This document shows positions 1 to 5,221 of a DNA stretch of 5,221 nt, one piece after another. Made by a program: the position numbers and the translations under genes. Numbering within the stretch: position 1 is the first letter of the stretch; every line of letters begins with the position of its first letter. The DNA lies in the NCBI GenBank assembly GCA_026786045.1, contig JAJAYV010000451.1, positions 1 through 5,221 on the forward strand. The letters are read 5' to 3'. Below the pieces are notes generated by a model. The model made no database searches and had not been told where the DNA came from. It was given only the letters and a program-made list of their open reading frames with translations. The DNA comes from Frankiaceae bacterium (GTDB taxonomy: Bacteria; Actinomycetota; Actinomycetes; Mycobacteriales; SCTD01).

Positions 1-287
1 AGGCGCTGCTCACGCCGTTCCTGCCGGCGTCCTGCGACGCCGTCGACGCGATGCTCGGCGGCGACCGCCCGTGGGCCGGCCAGCCCGAGCTGCGCGAGGT
101 CGAGGACCTTGACGGCGGCCCCGGCTACCCGGTGCTGATGGGCGACTACGACACCGCCGCGGTGTGGGAGTCGCGGCCGGTCCGGGTCGGACAGCCGATC
201 GACAAGCCGACACCGATCTTCGCCAAGCTCGACCCCTCCGTGGTCGAGGAGGAGATCCGACGGCTCGAGGACGAGGCCGGCGAGTGA
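1..287 (+). CDS. metG: Methionyl-tRNA synthetase, C-terminal end (5' truncated)
   Basis: The reading frame enters the window at base 3 and gives 94 residues before a TGA at 285-287. The protein is cytoplasmic and charges tRNA-Met with methionine; only the end of its anticodon-binding helical domain is visible. Recognition rests on the opening LLTPFLPASCDAV helix and on the closing PIDKPTPIFAKLDPSVVEEE segment, both typical of the C-terminus of bacterial MetG. The protein stops soon after this segment, so it lacks the extra C-terminal tRNA-binding (EMAP/Trbp111-like) domain found in some MetG proteins. The HIGH and KMSKS catalytic motifs lie outside the window. Its stop overlaps the tatD start (GTGA), and a metG-tatD neighbourhood is also known in mycobacteria, which supports the call. 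A short ATG-initiated peptide from base 51 is only an internal Met of this frame. Confidence 0.88.
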   Translation, partial: ALLTPFLPASCDAVDAMLGGDRPWAGQPELREVEDLDGGPGYPVLMGDYDTAAVWESRPVRVGQPIDKPTPIFAKLDPSVVEEEIRRLEDEAGE

Positions 288-1111
288 CGCGCTCGCACGG
301 GCGGGTCGGGGAGCCGCCGCCGCTGCCCGAGCCGCTGGCCGTGCCGGTGCTGGACAGCCACGCACACCTCGACCTCATGGACGTCGACGTCGACGAGGCC
401 CTCGCCGCGGCGCGCTCGGTCGGCATCGACGTCGTGGTCCAGGTCGGGGTCGACCTGCCGTCCAGCCGCTGGTCGGCCGAGGTGGCGAGCAGGTACGACG
501 ACGTGCACGCGGCCGTCGCGCTCCACCCCAACGAGGCCGGGCGCGGCGCGGCCACCGACGAGGCGCTGCGCGAGATCGAGCAGCTCGCGGCGCTACCGCA
601 GGTCAAGGCGGTGGGGGAGACCGGGCTGGACTTCTTCCGCACCGAGACGGCCGAGGGGCACCGGCTGCAGGAAGAGTCGTTCCGCGCCCACATCGCGATC
701 GCCAAGCGGACCGGCACGACGCTGGTCATCCACGACCGCGACGCGCACGACGACGTGGTGCGGGTGCTGCTCGAGGAGGGCGCACCCGAACGGGTGGTCC
801 TCCACTGCTTCTCCGGCGGGCCGGAGCTGGCCCGCACCTGCGCCGAGCACGGCTGGTACGCCAGCTTCGCCGGGCCGGTCACGTTCAAGGCCAACCACGA
901 CCTGCGGGCCGCGGTGCAGGCGCTGCCCGTCGAGCTGCTGCTCGTCGAGACCGACGCGCCGTTCCTCACGCCGATGCCGTTCCGCGGCCGGCCGAACGCG
1001 CCCTACCTCGTGCCGCTCACGGTGCGCTCGCTCGCGGAGACGACGGGTCGGGACCTCGACGCGCTGTGCGCGGCGATCGCCGACAACGGCCGGCGCGCCT
1101 TCTCGTTCTGA
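284..1111 (+). CDS. tatD: TatD family metal-dependent deoxyribonuclease
   Basis: This 275-residue protein is a TIM-barrel metallohydrolase of the TatD (amidohydrolase-like) family, whose members are cytoplasmic Mg-dependent DNases tied to DNA repair or degradation. The metal-site motifs are all present: DSHAHLD with H26 and H28, GETGLDFFR with E112, IHDRDA with H150, LHCFSG with H174, and VETDAPFLTP with D224. Length matches the family (about 260-280). The GTG at 284 is chosen because it overlaps the metG stop in a GTGA arrangement and leaves a short N-terminal lead before the first barrel strand; the frame stays open further upstream, but that stretch lies inside metG. The overlap suggests translational coupling with metG. 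The gene ends 3 bp from the stop of the convergent GGDEF-EAL gene. The family call is firm; the physiological substrate cannot be read from sequence. Confidence 0.93.
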   Translation: MTRSHGRVGEPPPLPEPLAVPVLDSHAHLDLMDVDVDEALAAARSVGIDVVVQVGVDLPSSRWSAEVASRYDDVHAAVALHPNEAGRGAATDEALREIEQLAALPQVKAVGETGLDFFRTETAEGHRLQEESFRAHIAIAKRTGTTLVIHDRDAHDDVVRVLLEEGAPERVVLHCFSGGPELARTCAEHGWYASFAGPVTFKANHDLRAAVQALPVELLLVETDAPFLTPMPFRGRPNAPYLVPLTVRSLAETTGRDLDALCAAIADNGRRAFSF

Positions 1112-1114
1112 CGC

Positions 1115-3460
1115 TCAGCCGGCCGCGAGCGTGGCGGCCGGCAGCGGGAGCAGCGAGCCGCGGCGGAGCAGGACCGTGAGCTGCTCGGCCGGCAACGGCC
1201 GCGACAACAGGAAGCCCTGCACGCGCCGACAGCCCATCTCCTGCAGCACGTTCAGCTGCTGCGGCCGCTCGACGCCCTCGGCGACGACCTCGAGGCCGAG
1301 GTCCTCGCCGAGGCGCAGCACGGCGCGGGTGAAGCGGCGCTGGTCCTCGTCGAGGTCGACCAGGTCCACGAAGGCGCGGTCCACCTTGAGGCTGTCCAGC
1401 GGCAGCGCGTGCAGGTGGGCCAGGCTGGAGTAGCCGACGCCGAAGTCGTCGAGCGCGAGGTGGACGCCCATCTCGCGCAGCTCGCGGCAGACGACCCTGG
1501 CCGCCTGCGGGTCGCTGAGCAGCGCGGACTCCGTGACCTCGAGCCCGAGCGACCGGCCGGTGAGCCCGTGCCGGGCCAGCGTCGTCGCGACCAGGCGTGG
1601 GAGGTCGCGGTCGACCACGGTCGAGGGCGACAGGTTGAGCCCGACCCGCAGGTCCTGGCGGCCCAGCTCGCGGCACCAGCGGGCGGTTTGTGCGCACAGG
1701 ACGTCGAGCAGCGCTGCGGTCAGCGGCTCGATCAGCCCGGTGCGCTCGGCCACGGGGATGAACGTCGACGGCGGCACGACCACGCCGTCGCGCGTCCAGC
1801 GGGCCAGCGCCTCGACCCCGGTCACCTCCCCGCCGGGCAGGGCGACGATGGGCTGGTAGACGAGCGCGATGTCGCCGTCGTGGACGGCCTGCTCGAGCGC
1901 GCGGGCGAGGTCGGAGTCGGCCACCTCGGCCAGCGCCATGCCGGGCTCGAAGAAGCGCAGCGCGTCCTTGCCGGCCCGCTTGGCGGCGTACATCGCCGTG
2001 TCGGCCTGGGCCAGCAGCTCGTCGGCGGGCGGGGTGGGGGCGTCGGCCGCGACGGCGGTGACGCCGACGCTGACCTGCACCGAGGTGGGGACGCCGAGCA
2101 GTGCGAACGGCGAGCGCAGCGCCTCGACCAGCTTCTGCGCCACGCCCAGCGGGTCGCTGCCGTCCTCGAGCAGGACCGCGAACTCGTCCCCGCCCAGGCG
2201 GGCCAGCGTGTCCCCGGCGCGCAGCGCCCCCCGCAGCCGCTCGGCGACCCGGACCAGCAGTGCGTCACCGCCCGCGTGCCCGTTGGTGTCGTTGATGACC
2301 TTGAAGTCATCGAGGTCGCAGAACAGCACGGCCAGCGGGCGGCGGCCCCGCCGGTGCAGCTCCAGGGCGTGCCCGACGCGGTCGCGGAACAGCGCCCGGT
2401 TCGCCAGGCCGGTCAGCCCGTCGTGGAAGGCCAGGTGCCGCAGCTCGGCCTCCCGCTCGGCCAGCTCTGCGAGCAGCCGGCCGTTGTCGCGCACGGTGGC
2501 GTACTGCCGCAGCAGGACCGCGGCGAGGGCGACGCCGGCCAGCACCACCTCGACGAGGTCCGGGCTCCGGCCGGTCACCAGCTGCACGCCGATGATGCCG
2601 GCGGCGATCGTCAGCGGGACGTACGGCAGGGCGCTGGCCGCGGCCGGCAGCCCACGGGTCTCCTCGCGCACGACGGTCCGGCGGTCGACGGCGAGCGGCG
2701 CGAGGCCGAGCAGCGCGAAGCCGGCGCACCAGCCCAGGCTCACGGCGTGGGACTCCGAGCTGTAGGAGCCCGACGCGGTCAGCCACAGGAAGGCGCTGTC
2801 GGACAGCGCGATCGCGCTGATCCCGCAGCCGACCAGCGACAGCGCGACCCGGTCGGGCACCCGTCGGCTGAGCAGCAGCACGACGAGCACGAGCGCGACC
2901 AGGTCGGTGGCCGGGTAGGCGATGGCCACGACGGCGGCGAGCACCGTCTCGGCCTCGCTGCGCACGACGGCGCCGAGGGCGGTGCTCCACGAGATCAGGC
3001 CGAGGGCGGCGGTGACGGCCAGCCCGTCCAGCACCCGGCGCCGGCCGTCGCCGCGCGCGTCGACGACCGGGTAGTGCAGCAGCGCGGCCGTGGCGCCCGC
3101 GGCGAAGCCGAGGAAGCCGACGTCGGCGATCGAGGGGAAGGGCGTGTCCCGGCCGACGACGAGCTCGTACCAGGACCAGACCGCCTGGCCGAGCGCCCAC
3201 GCGCCGCAGCCCGCGGACAGCGAGCCCCAGGCGCGGCGCCGCCGGTCCCGGGTGCGCCAGGCGCACCAGCCGGTGGTGCCGGCGGCAAAGGCTGCTGCGA
3301 CGAGCTGGCCGAGGTCGTCGACGACGAGCACCGCGAAGGACGCGCCCGGGCCCAGCAGCAGGACCGAGGACACCAGCCCGAGCAGCACGCCGACGACGAG
3401 AACGGGGGCCAGCGGCAGGGCGCGCGCGGGCCCGGACCGGACTCCCTCCGCAGTGCTCAC
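1115..3460 (-). CDS. Ten-helix membrane GGDEF-EAL protein (bifunctional diguanylate cyclase/c-di-GMP phosphodiesterase candidate)
   Basis: The 781-residue protein makes and/or degrades the second messenger c-di-GMP at the inner face of the membrane. Residues 14-318 hold about ten hydrophobic helices (near 14-36, 48-68, 79-101, 111-131, 144-165, 172-197, 205-228, 239-258, 276-295, 302-318). Arg-rich loops at 69-77, 134-142, 198-204 and 259-269 fit the positive-inside rule. A charged helix (319-343) leads to the GGDEF domain (about 341-506), with GGDEF at 423-427 and an inhibitory-site RxxD at 414-417, five residues upstream. The EAL domain (about 518-770) keeps E550 (EAL), N609, E641, E644, D671/D672, K692, E728 and Q748. 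Both active sites therefore look complete, though in such fusions one is often the main activity. The GTG at 3460 is chosen for its AGGAGG nine bases upstream; a longer reading from 3541 adds a low-quality tail with no ribosome site. It runs opposite to its neighbours and converges on tatD. Family certain, net activity unknown. Confidence 0.94.
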   Translation of the reverse strand: MSTAEGVRSGPARALPLAPVLVVGVLLGLVSSVLLLGPGASFAVLVVDDLGQLVAAAFAAGTTGWCAWRTRDRRRRAWGSLSAGCGAWALGQAVWSWYELVVGRDTPFPSIADVGFLGFAAGATAALLHYPVVDARGDGRRRVLDGLAVTAALGLISWSTALGAVVRSEAETVLAAVVAIAYPATDLVALVLVVLLLSRRVPDRVALSLVGCGISAIALSDSAFLWLTASGSYSSESHAVSLGWCAGFALLGLAPLAVDRRTVVREETRGLPAAASALPYVPLTIAAGIIGVQLVTGRSPDLVEVVLAGVALAAVLLRQYATVRDNGRLLAELAEREAELRHLAFHDGLTGLANRALFRDRVGHALELHRRGRRPLAVLFCDLDDFKVINDTNGHAGGDALLVRVAERLRGALRAGDTLARLGGDEFAVLLEDGSDPLGVAQKLVEALRSPFALLGVPTSVQVSVGVTAVAADAPTPPADELLAQADTAMYAAKRAGKDALRFFEPGMALAEVADSDLARALEQAVHDGDIALVYQPIVALPGGEVTGVEALARWTRDGVVVPPSTFIPVAERTGLIEPLTAALLDVLCAQTARWCRELGRQDLRVGLNLSPSTVVDRDLPRLVATTLARHGLTGRSLGLEVTESALLSDPQAARVVCRELREMGVHLALDDFGVGYSSLAHLHALPLDSLKVDRAFVDLVDLDEDQRRFTRAVLRLGEDLGLEVVAEGVERPQQLNVLQEMGCRRVQGFLLSRPLPAEQLTVLLRRGSLLPLPAATLAAG
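1118..1142. terminator. GC-rich inverted repeat at the convergent gene junction, possible bidirectional terminator
   Basis: A perfect 9-bp inverted repeat, GCCGGCCGC (1118-1126) and GCGGCCGGC (1134-1142), with a 7-base loop, starts 7 bases after the tatD stop. On the other strand it covers the last codons of the GGDEF-EAL gene and ends at its stop codon. It would form a strong RNA hairpin in either transcript. Neither side has a T-tract, so it is not a classical intrinsic terminator. Actinobacteria are thought to use some hairpins without U-tails, so the terminator role is inference. Confidence 0.4.
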
Positions 3461-3469
3461 CGCCCACCC

Positions 3470-3478
3470 CCTCCTCCC
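3470..3478 (-). promoter_or_regulatory. Ribosome binding site of the GGDEF-EAL gene
   Basis: On the minus strand the sequence reads GGGAGGAGG, with the AGGAGG core at 3475-3470, nine bases upstream of the GTG at 3460-3458. It is the strongest Shine-Dalgarno match in the window and it decides the start of the gene. Confidence 0.7.
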
Positions 3479-3505
3479 GCAGTGTCGGCGGGAAGGGCCC
3501 GGTCC

Positions 3506-3536
3506 TGCAGCCCGATCGGGGGATCGGTGCAGCCCG
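3506..3536. repeat. Inverted repeat bracketed by direct repeats upstream of the GGDEF-EAL gene
   Basis: CCGATC (3512-3517) and GATCGG (3522-3527) form a perfect 6-bp inverted repeat around GGGG. The 9-mer TGCAGCCCG occurs at 3506-3514 and again at 3528-3536, a 22-bp period. The block sits 46-76 bases upstream of the GGDEF-EAL start codon, where a promoter or operator would be expected. Protein binding is inferred from symmetry alone; no known regulator motif was recognised. Confidence 0.45.
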
Positions 3537-3537
3537 C

Positions 3538-3574
3538 TCACCCGTTCGGGTGACCCCCAGTGGGCGATGTCACA
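3538..3574. promoter_or_regulatory. Cluster of TCAC/GTGA half-sites, candidate operator
   Basis: TCACCCGTTCGGGTGA (3538-3553) has 6-bp complementary arms around GTTC. Its right arm also starts a second symmetry, GTGAC (3550-3554) with GTCAC (3569-3573). The segment AGTGGGCGATGTCACA (3559-3574) matches 8 of the 10 fixed bases of the Crp-type consensus TGTGA-N6-TCACA. The outer arms also fit the two halves of the published BldD box (TNACNC and GNGTNA), but 4 bases apart instead of 1. Which regulator binds, if any, is not decided by the sequence. Confidence 0.35.
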
Positions 3575-3667
3575 CGACCGTCGTCGGACCGGGTCTGACC
3601 TGGGGTTTCGCCCCCACTTGAGACACCGGACGGTGCCTTCCGGAGGTTCCCTCCCCCCACTCCGGCC

Positions 3668-3696
3668 TGGACGATGACGGCCGGTGGGCCTACCGT
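3668..3696 (+). promoter_or_regulatory. Candidate housekeeping promoter of rpfB
   Basis: TGGACG (3668-3673) and TACCGT (3691-3696) are spaced by 17 bases and resemble actinobacterial -35 (TTGACN) and -10 (TANNNT) elements. It is the only TANNNT on the + strand between 3481 and 3700. Transcription would start near 3703 and leave a leader of about 120 bases before the GTG at 3827. The -35 match is partial (4 of 6 to TTGACA). Confidence 0.35.
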
Positions 3697-3801
3697 CTCC
3701 TTCTCGAAGCCGGGATCGCGTCCTCCTGCCCGGTTGTGCACCTCGCCCGCCCCCGCACCCCGGGTCCGGGCTCGACGGGTGTGCAGCCCCCGACGCGTGC
3801 C

Positions 3802-3833
3802 CGGGTCGCCCTCCGCTTGGAGCACCGTGCCCG
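3802..3833 (+). promoter_or_regulatory. rpfB ribosome site inside a small hairpin
   Basis: The best Shine-Dalgarno for rpfB is GGAG at 3819-3822, only four bases before the GTG at 3827. It can pair with CTCC (3811-3814) around a GCTT loop. An outer CGGG (3802-3805) can pair with CCCG (3830-3833), enclosing the start codon. The stems are only 4 bp each, so this is a suggestion of translational control rather than a firm structure. Confidence 0.3.
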
Positions 3834-5047
3834 ACAGTTCTCTCGCCGCCCGCCCCGCCCTGCTCTCCCGTCCCGGTCTGGCCGCTGCGGCCCGTCGGCC
3901 GGCCCTCCCGATCGTGGTCGCCGTGGTCCTCACCGCGCTGCTCGCCGGCGGGATCGCCTGGACGATGACCGGCAAGACGGTGCTGCTGTCCGTCGACGGA
4001 CAGCAGCAGGAAGTCGATCTGCGCGGCTCGACCGTCGAGGACGTGCTGGCGGCGGCCGGCATCGAGGCCGGGGAGCGCGACGTCGTCGTGCCGGCCGTCG
4101 GTGCCGAGGTCGAGGACGGCGACCGGGTGGCCCTGCGCCGCGCCCGCCAGATCACGCTCGTCGTCGACGGCGAGGAGCGCCAGGTCTGGGTGACCGCCAC
4201 CTCCGTCGACGAGGCGCTCGATCAGATCGGCCTGCGCGACGGCGCGCTGGCGCTGTCGGCGTCGCGCTCACGCTCGCTGCCGCCCGAGGGCTTCCGCCTC
4301 GAGGTCGGCACTCCCAAGGACGTCGTGGTCGTCGCCGACGGCGTCCAGCGCCCCTTCACCACCACCACCGCGACCGTCGGCGAGGCGCTGGCCGCTGCCG
4401 GCATCGCCTACGACGACGACGACGGCTTCTCCAAGTACCCGGCCGAGCGCGTCGTCGCCGGCGACCGGCTGCAGGTCGCCCGCGTCGCCACCGCCGAGGT
4501 CACCGAGACCCTCGGCGTGCCGTTCCGGACCGAGAACCGCGACGACGCCGGGCTGGTGGTCGGCCGGACGAAGGTGCTGCAGGCGGGTCAGGCCGGCTCG
4601 GCCCGGCAGGTTGTGCTGCAGACCACGGTCGACGGCGCCGTCGGCACGCGCACCCTGGTGTCGCTGACCGAGCTGGCCGCGCCCGTGACCCGCATCGTCG
4701 CCGTCGGCACCAAGCCCAAGCCGGTCTCGGCCCCAACCTCGGCGCGCGCCTCGGCCGCCGCCCCCGCCACGACCTCGAGCGCGCCCCGCTCCAGCACCGG
4801 CGGCGCCGGCAGCCTCAACTGGGCGGCCCTGGCGCAGTGCGAGTCCGGTGGCAACCCGAGCGCGGTCAGCTCCACCGGCAAGTACCGCGGGCTCTACCAG
4901 TTCTCCTACGCGACCTGGGCCGGCGTCGGCGGCTCCGGTGACCCGGCCGCCAACAGCGCGGGCGAGCAGACCTACCGTGCCCAGCTGCTCTACAACCGCT
5001 CCGGCGCCGGTCAGTGGCCGAGCTGTGGGCCTCGTCTGTTCAACTAG
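3827..5047 (+). CDS. rpfB: Resuscitation-promoting factor RpfB-type (DUF348 x3, G5, Rpf domain)
   Basis: This 406-residue exported cell-wall enzyme should cleave peptidoglycan glycan strands (transglycosylase/muramidase-like) and help cells resume growth from dormancy. A basic start is followed by one hydrophobic helix (26-47), read as a signal anchor; there is no lipobox Cys. Three DUF348 modules begin near 50, 108 and 165, each with a VDG- or ADG-type turn and a V(x)EAL-like helix. A G5 domain covers about 220-296. A Ser/Ala/Pro/Thr-rich linker (297-328) leads to the Rpf domain (329-406) with W332, C338, catalytic-position E339 and C400, which should pair with C338. The layout matches M. 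tuberculosis RpfB. The GTG at 3827 is chosen for GGAG just upstream and a short basic N-terminus; the ATG at 3674 would add 51 Arg/Pro-rich residues with no ribosome site. It probably forms an operon with rsmA 9 bp downstream. Confidence 0.92.
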   Translation: MPDSSLAARPALLSRPGLAAAARRPALPIVVAVVLTALLAGGIAWTMTGKTVLLSVDGQQQEVDLRGSTVEDVLAAAGIEAGERDVVVPAVGAEVEDGDRVALRRARQITLVVDGEERQVWVTATSVDEALDQIGLRDGALALSASRSRSLPPEGFRLEVGTPKDVVVVADGVQRPFTTTTATVGEALAAAGIAYDDDDGFSKYPAERVVAGDRLQVARVATAEVTETLGVPFRTENRDDAGLVVGRTKVLQAGQAGSARQVVLQTTVDGAVGTRTLVSLTELAAPVTRIVAVGTKPKPVSAPTSARASAAAPATTSSAPRSSTGGAGSLNWAALAQCESGGNPSAVSSTGKYRGLYQFSYATWAGVGGSGDPAANSAGEQTYRAQLLYNRSGAGQWPSCGPRLFN

Positions 5048-5056
5048 ACAGGCGGC

Positions 5057-5221
5057 ATGACCGACGCGCTACTGACCGCCAAGGACGTGCGACAGCTGGC
5101 CGAGCGGCTCCACCTGCGCCCGACCAAGACGCTCGGGCAGAACTTCGTCATCGACCCCAACACCGTGCGGCGCCTCGTGCGCACTGCCGGTGTCGGGGTC
5201 GACGACGTCGTGGTCGAGGTC
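5057..5221 (+). CDS. rsmA: 16S rRNA dimethyladenosine transferase RsmA/KsgA, N-terminal part (3' truncated)
   Basis: Fifty-five codons are visible before the window ends. The family uses S-adenosylmethionine to dimethylate two adjacent adenines near the 3' end of 16S rRNA, a late small-subunit maturation step; loss gives kasugamycin resistance. The diagnostic N-terminal segment [20 protein letters not shown] is at residues 21-40, with the GQNF cofactor-side motif at 27-30. The frame stops at VVVEV, just before where the glycine-rich SAM loop (GPG) should follow. The ATG lies 9 bp after the rpfB stop, with only a weak AGG four bases upstream, so coupled translation with rpfB is likely. The rpfB-ksgA order is the same as in mycobacteria, where ispE follows. 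Confidence 0.93.
   Translation, partial: MTDALLTAKDVRQLAERLHLRPTKTLGQNFVIDPNTVRRLVRTAGVGVDDVVVEV

Larger units (their letters stand above)
3461..3826. other. Divergent intergenic region between the GGDEF-EAL gene and rpfB
   Basis: This 366-bp stretch separates two divergent starts and I see no convincing gene in it. Frames that cross it give Arg/Pro/Ser-rich shadow peptides. It holds the GGDEF-EAL ribosome site (3470-3478), an inverted repeat with flanking direct repeats (3506-3536), a cluster of TCAC/GTGA arms (3538-3574), small inverted repeats at 3601-3616 (TGGGG/CCCCA) and 3624-3635 (CACCG/CGGTG), a candidate rpfB promoter (3668-3696), and a leader with hairpins up to the rpfB start. From 3481 to 3700 the dinucleotide TA occurs only once, at 3691, so I could not place a standard -10 box for the GGDEF-EAL gene. 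Confidence 0.75.

Noticed and set aside
10..969. 319-residue open frame on the - strand opposite metG and tatD
   Set aside because: Ser/Arg/Ala-rich low-complexity translation with no motif; the + strand carries clear MetG and TatD motifs over the same bases.
1409..3553. Very long open frame (714 residues) on the + strand
   Set aside because: It lies fully opposite the GGDEF-EAL gene, has a Gln/Gly/Arg/Ala-rich composition with no recognisable domain, and is explained by stop-poor high-GC sequence.
3641..3652. GGAAC on the - strand as an ECF sigma -35 box for the GGDEF-EAL gene
   Set aside because: The only following CGTC lies 13 bases away, shorter than the usual 16-17, and the site is about 190 bases from the start codon.
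3674..3826. N-terminal extension of rpfB from an ATG at 3674
   Set aside because: The added 51 residues are Arg/Pro/Ser-rich, have no ribosome site, and would push the signal anchor far from the N-terminus.
3538..3826. ydaO-type c-di-AMP riboswitch before the rpf gene, as known for Streptomyces rpfA
   Set aside because: The conserved ydaO blocks (for example the GTCAGCTAACCTCG-like segment) are absent on the + strand.
3902..3970. Lipoprotein signal peptide in the Rpf protein
   Set aside because: There is no Cys after or within the hydrophobic helix, so a lipobox is missing.
3538..4200. 220-residue open frame on the - strand across the intergenic region and rpfB start
   Set aside because: The composition is Arg/Ser/Thr-rich with no domain, and it overlaps the well-supported rpfB N-terminus.

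Overview
The window is very GC-rich (codon third positions almost all G or C), with GTG starts, short overlaps and a resuscitation-promoting-factor gene. Together these point to a high-GC actinobacterium; the RpfB-type protein and gene style would fit Geodermatophilales or a related order, but the exact group is inference. It looks like chromosomal core sequence. I see no tRNA or rRNA gene, CRISPR array, insertion sequence or phage gene.

Layout, left to right. The 3' end of metG (methionyl-tRNA synthetase, + strand) overlaps tatD (metal-dependent deoxyribonuclease family, + strand) by 4 bases. Next, on the - strand and ending 3 bp from the tatD stop, is a 781-residue membrane protein with a ten-helix sensor region and complete GGDEF and EAL domains (cyclic di-GMP synthesis and breakdown). 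A 366-bp divergent intergenic region follows, rich in inverted repeats. Then come an rpfB-type gene (peptidoglycan hydrolase with three DUF348 modules, a G5 domain and a C-terminal Rpf domain) and, 9 bp later, the start of rsmA/ksgA (16S rRNA dimethyladenosine transferase), cut by the window end.

In Mycobacterium tuberculosis the order metG-tatD-rpfB-ksgA(-ispE) is conserved, so four of the five genes are the expected neighbourhood. The cyclic di-GMP gene is the extra piece: it lies antisense between tatD and rpfB and its 5' region faces that of rpfB. The housekeeping genes link translation (metG, rsmA) with cell-wall remodelling and resuscitation (rpfB). The GGDEF-EAL protein could add second-messenger control, but shared regulation is inference. 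I found no clearly new multi-gene system. The best leads are the unnamed outward-facing membrane sensor, the repeat cluster between the divergent genes, and the hairpin over the rpfB start.
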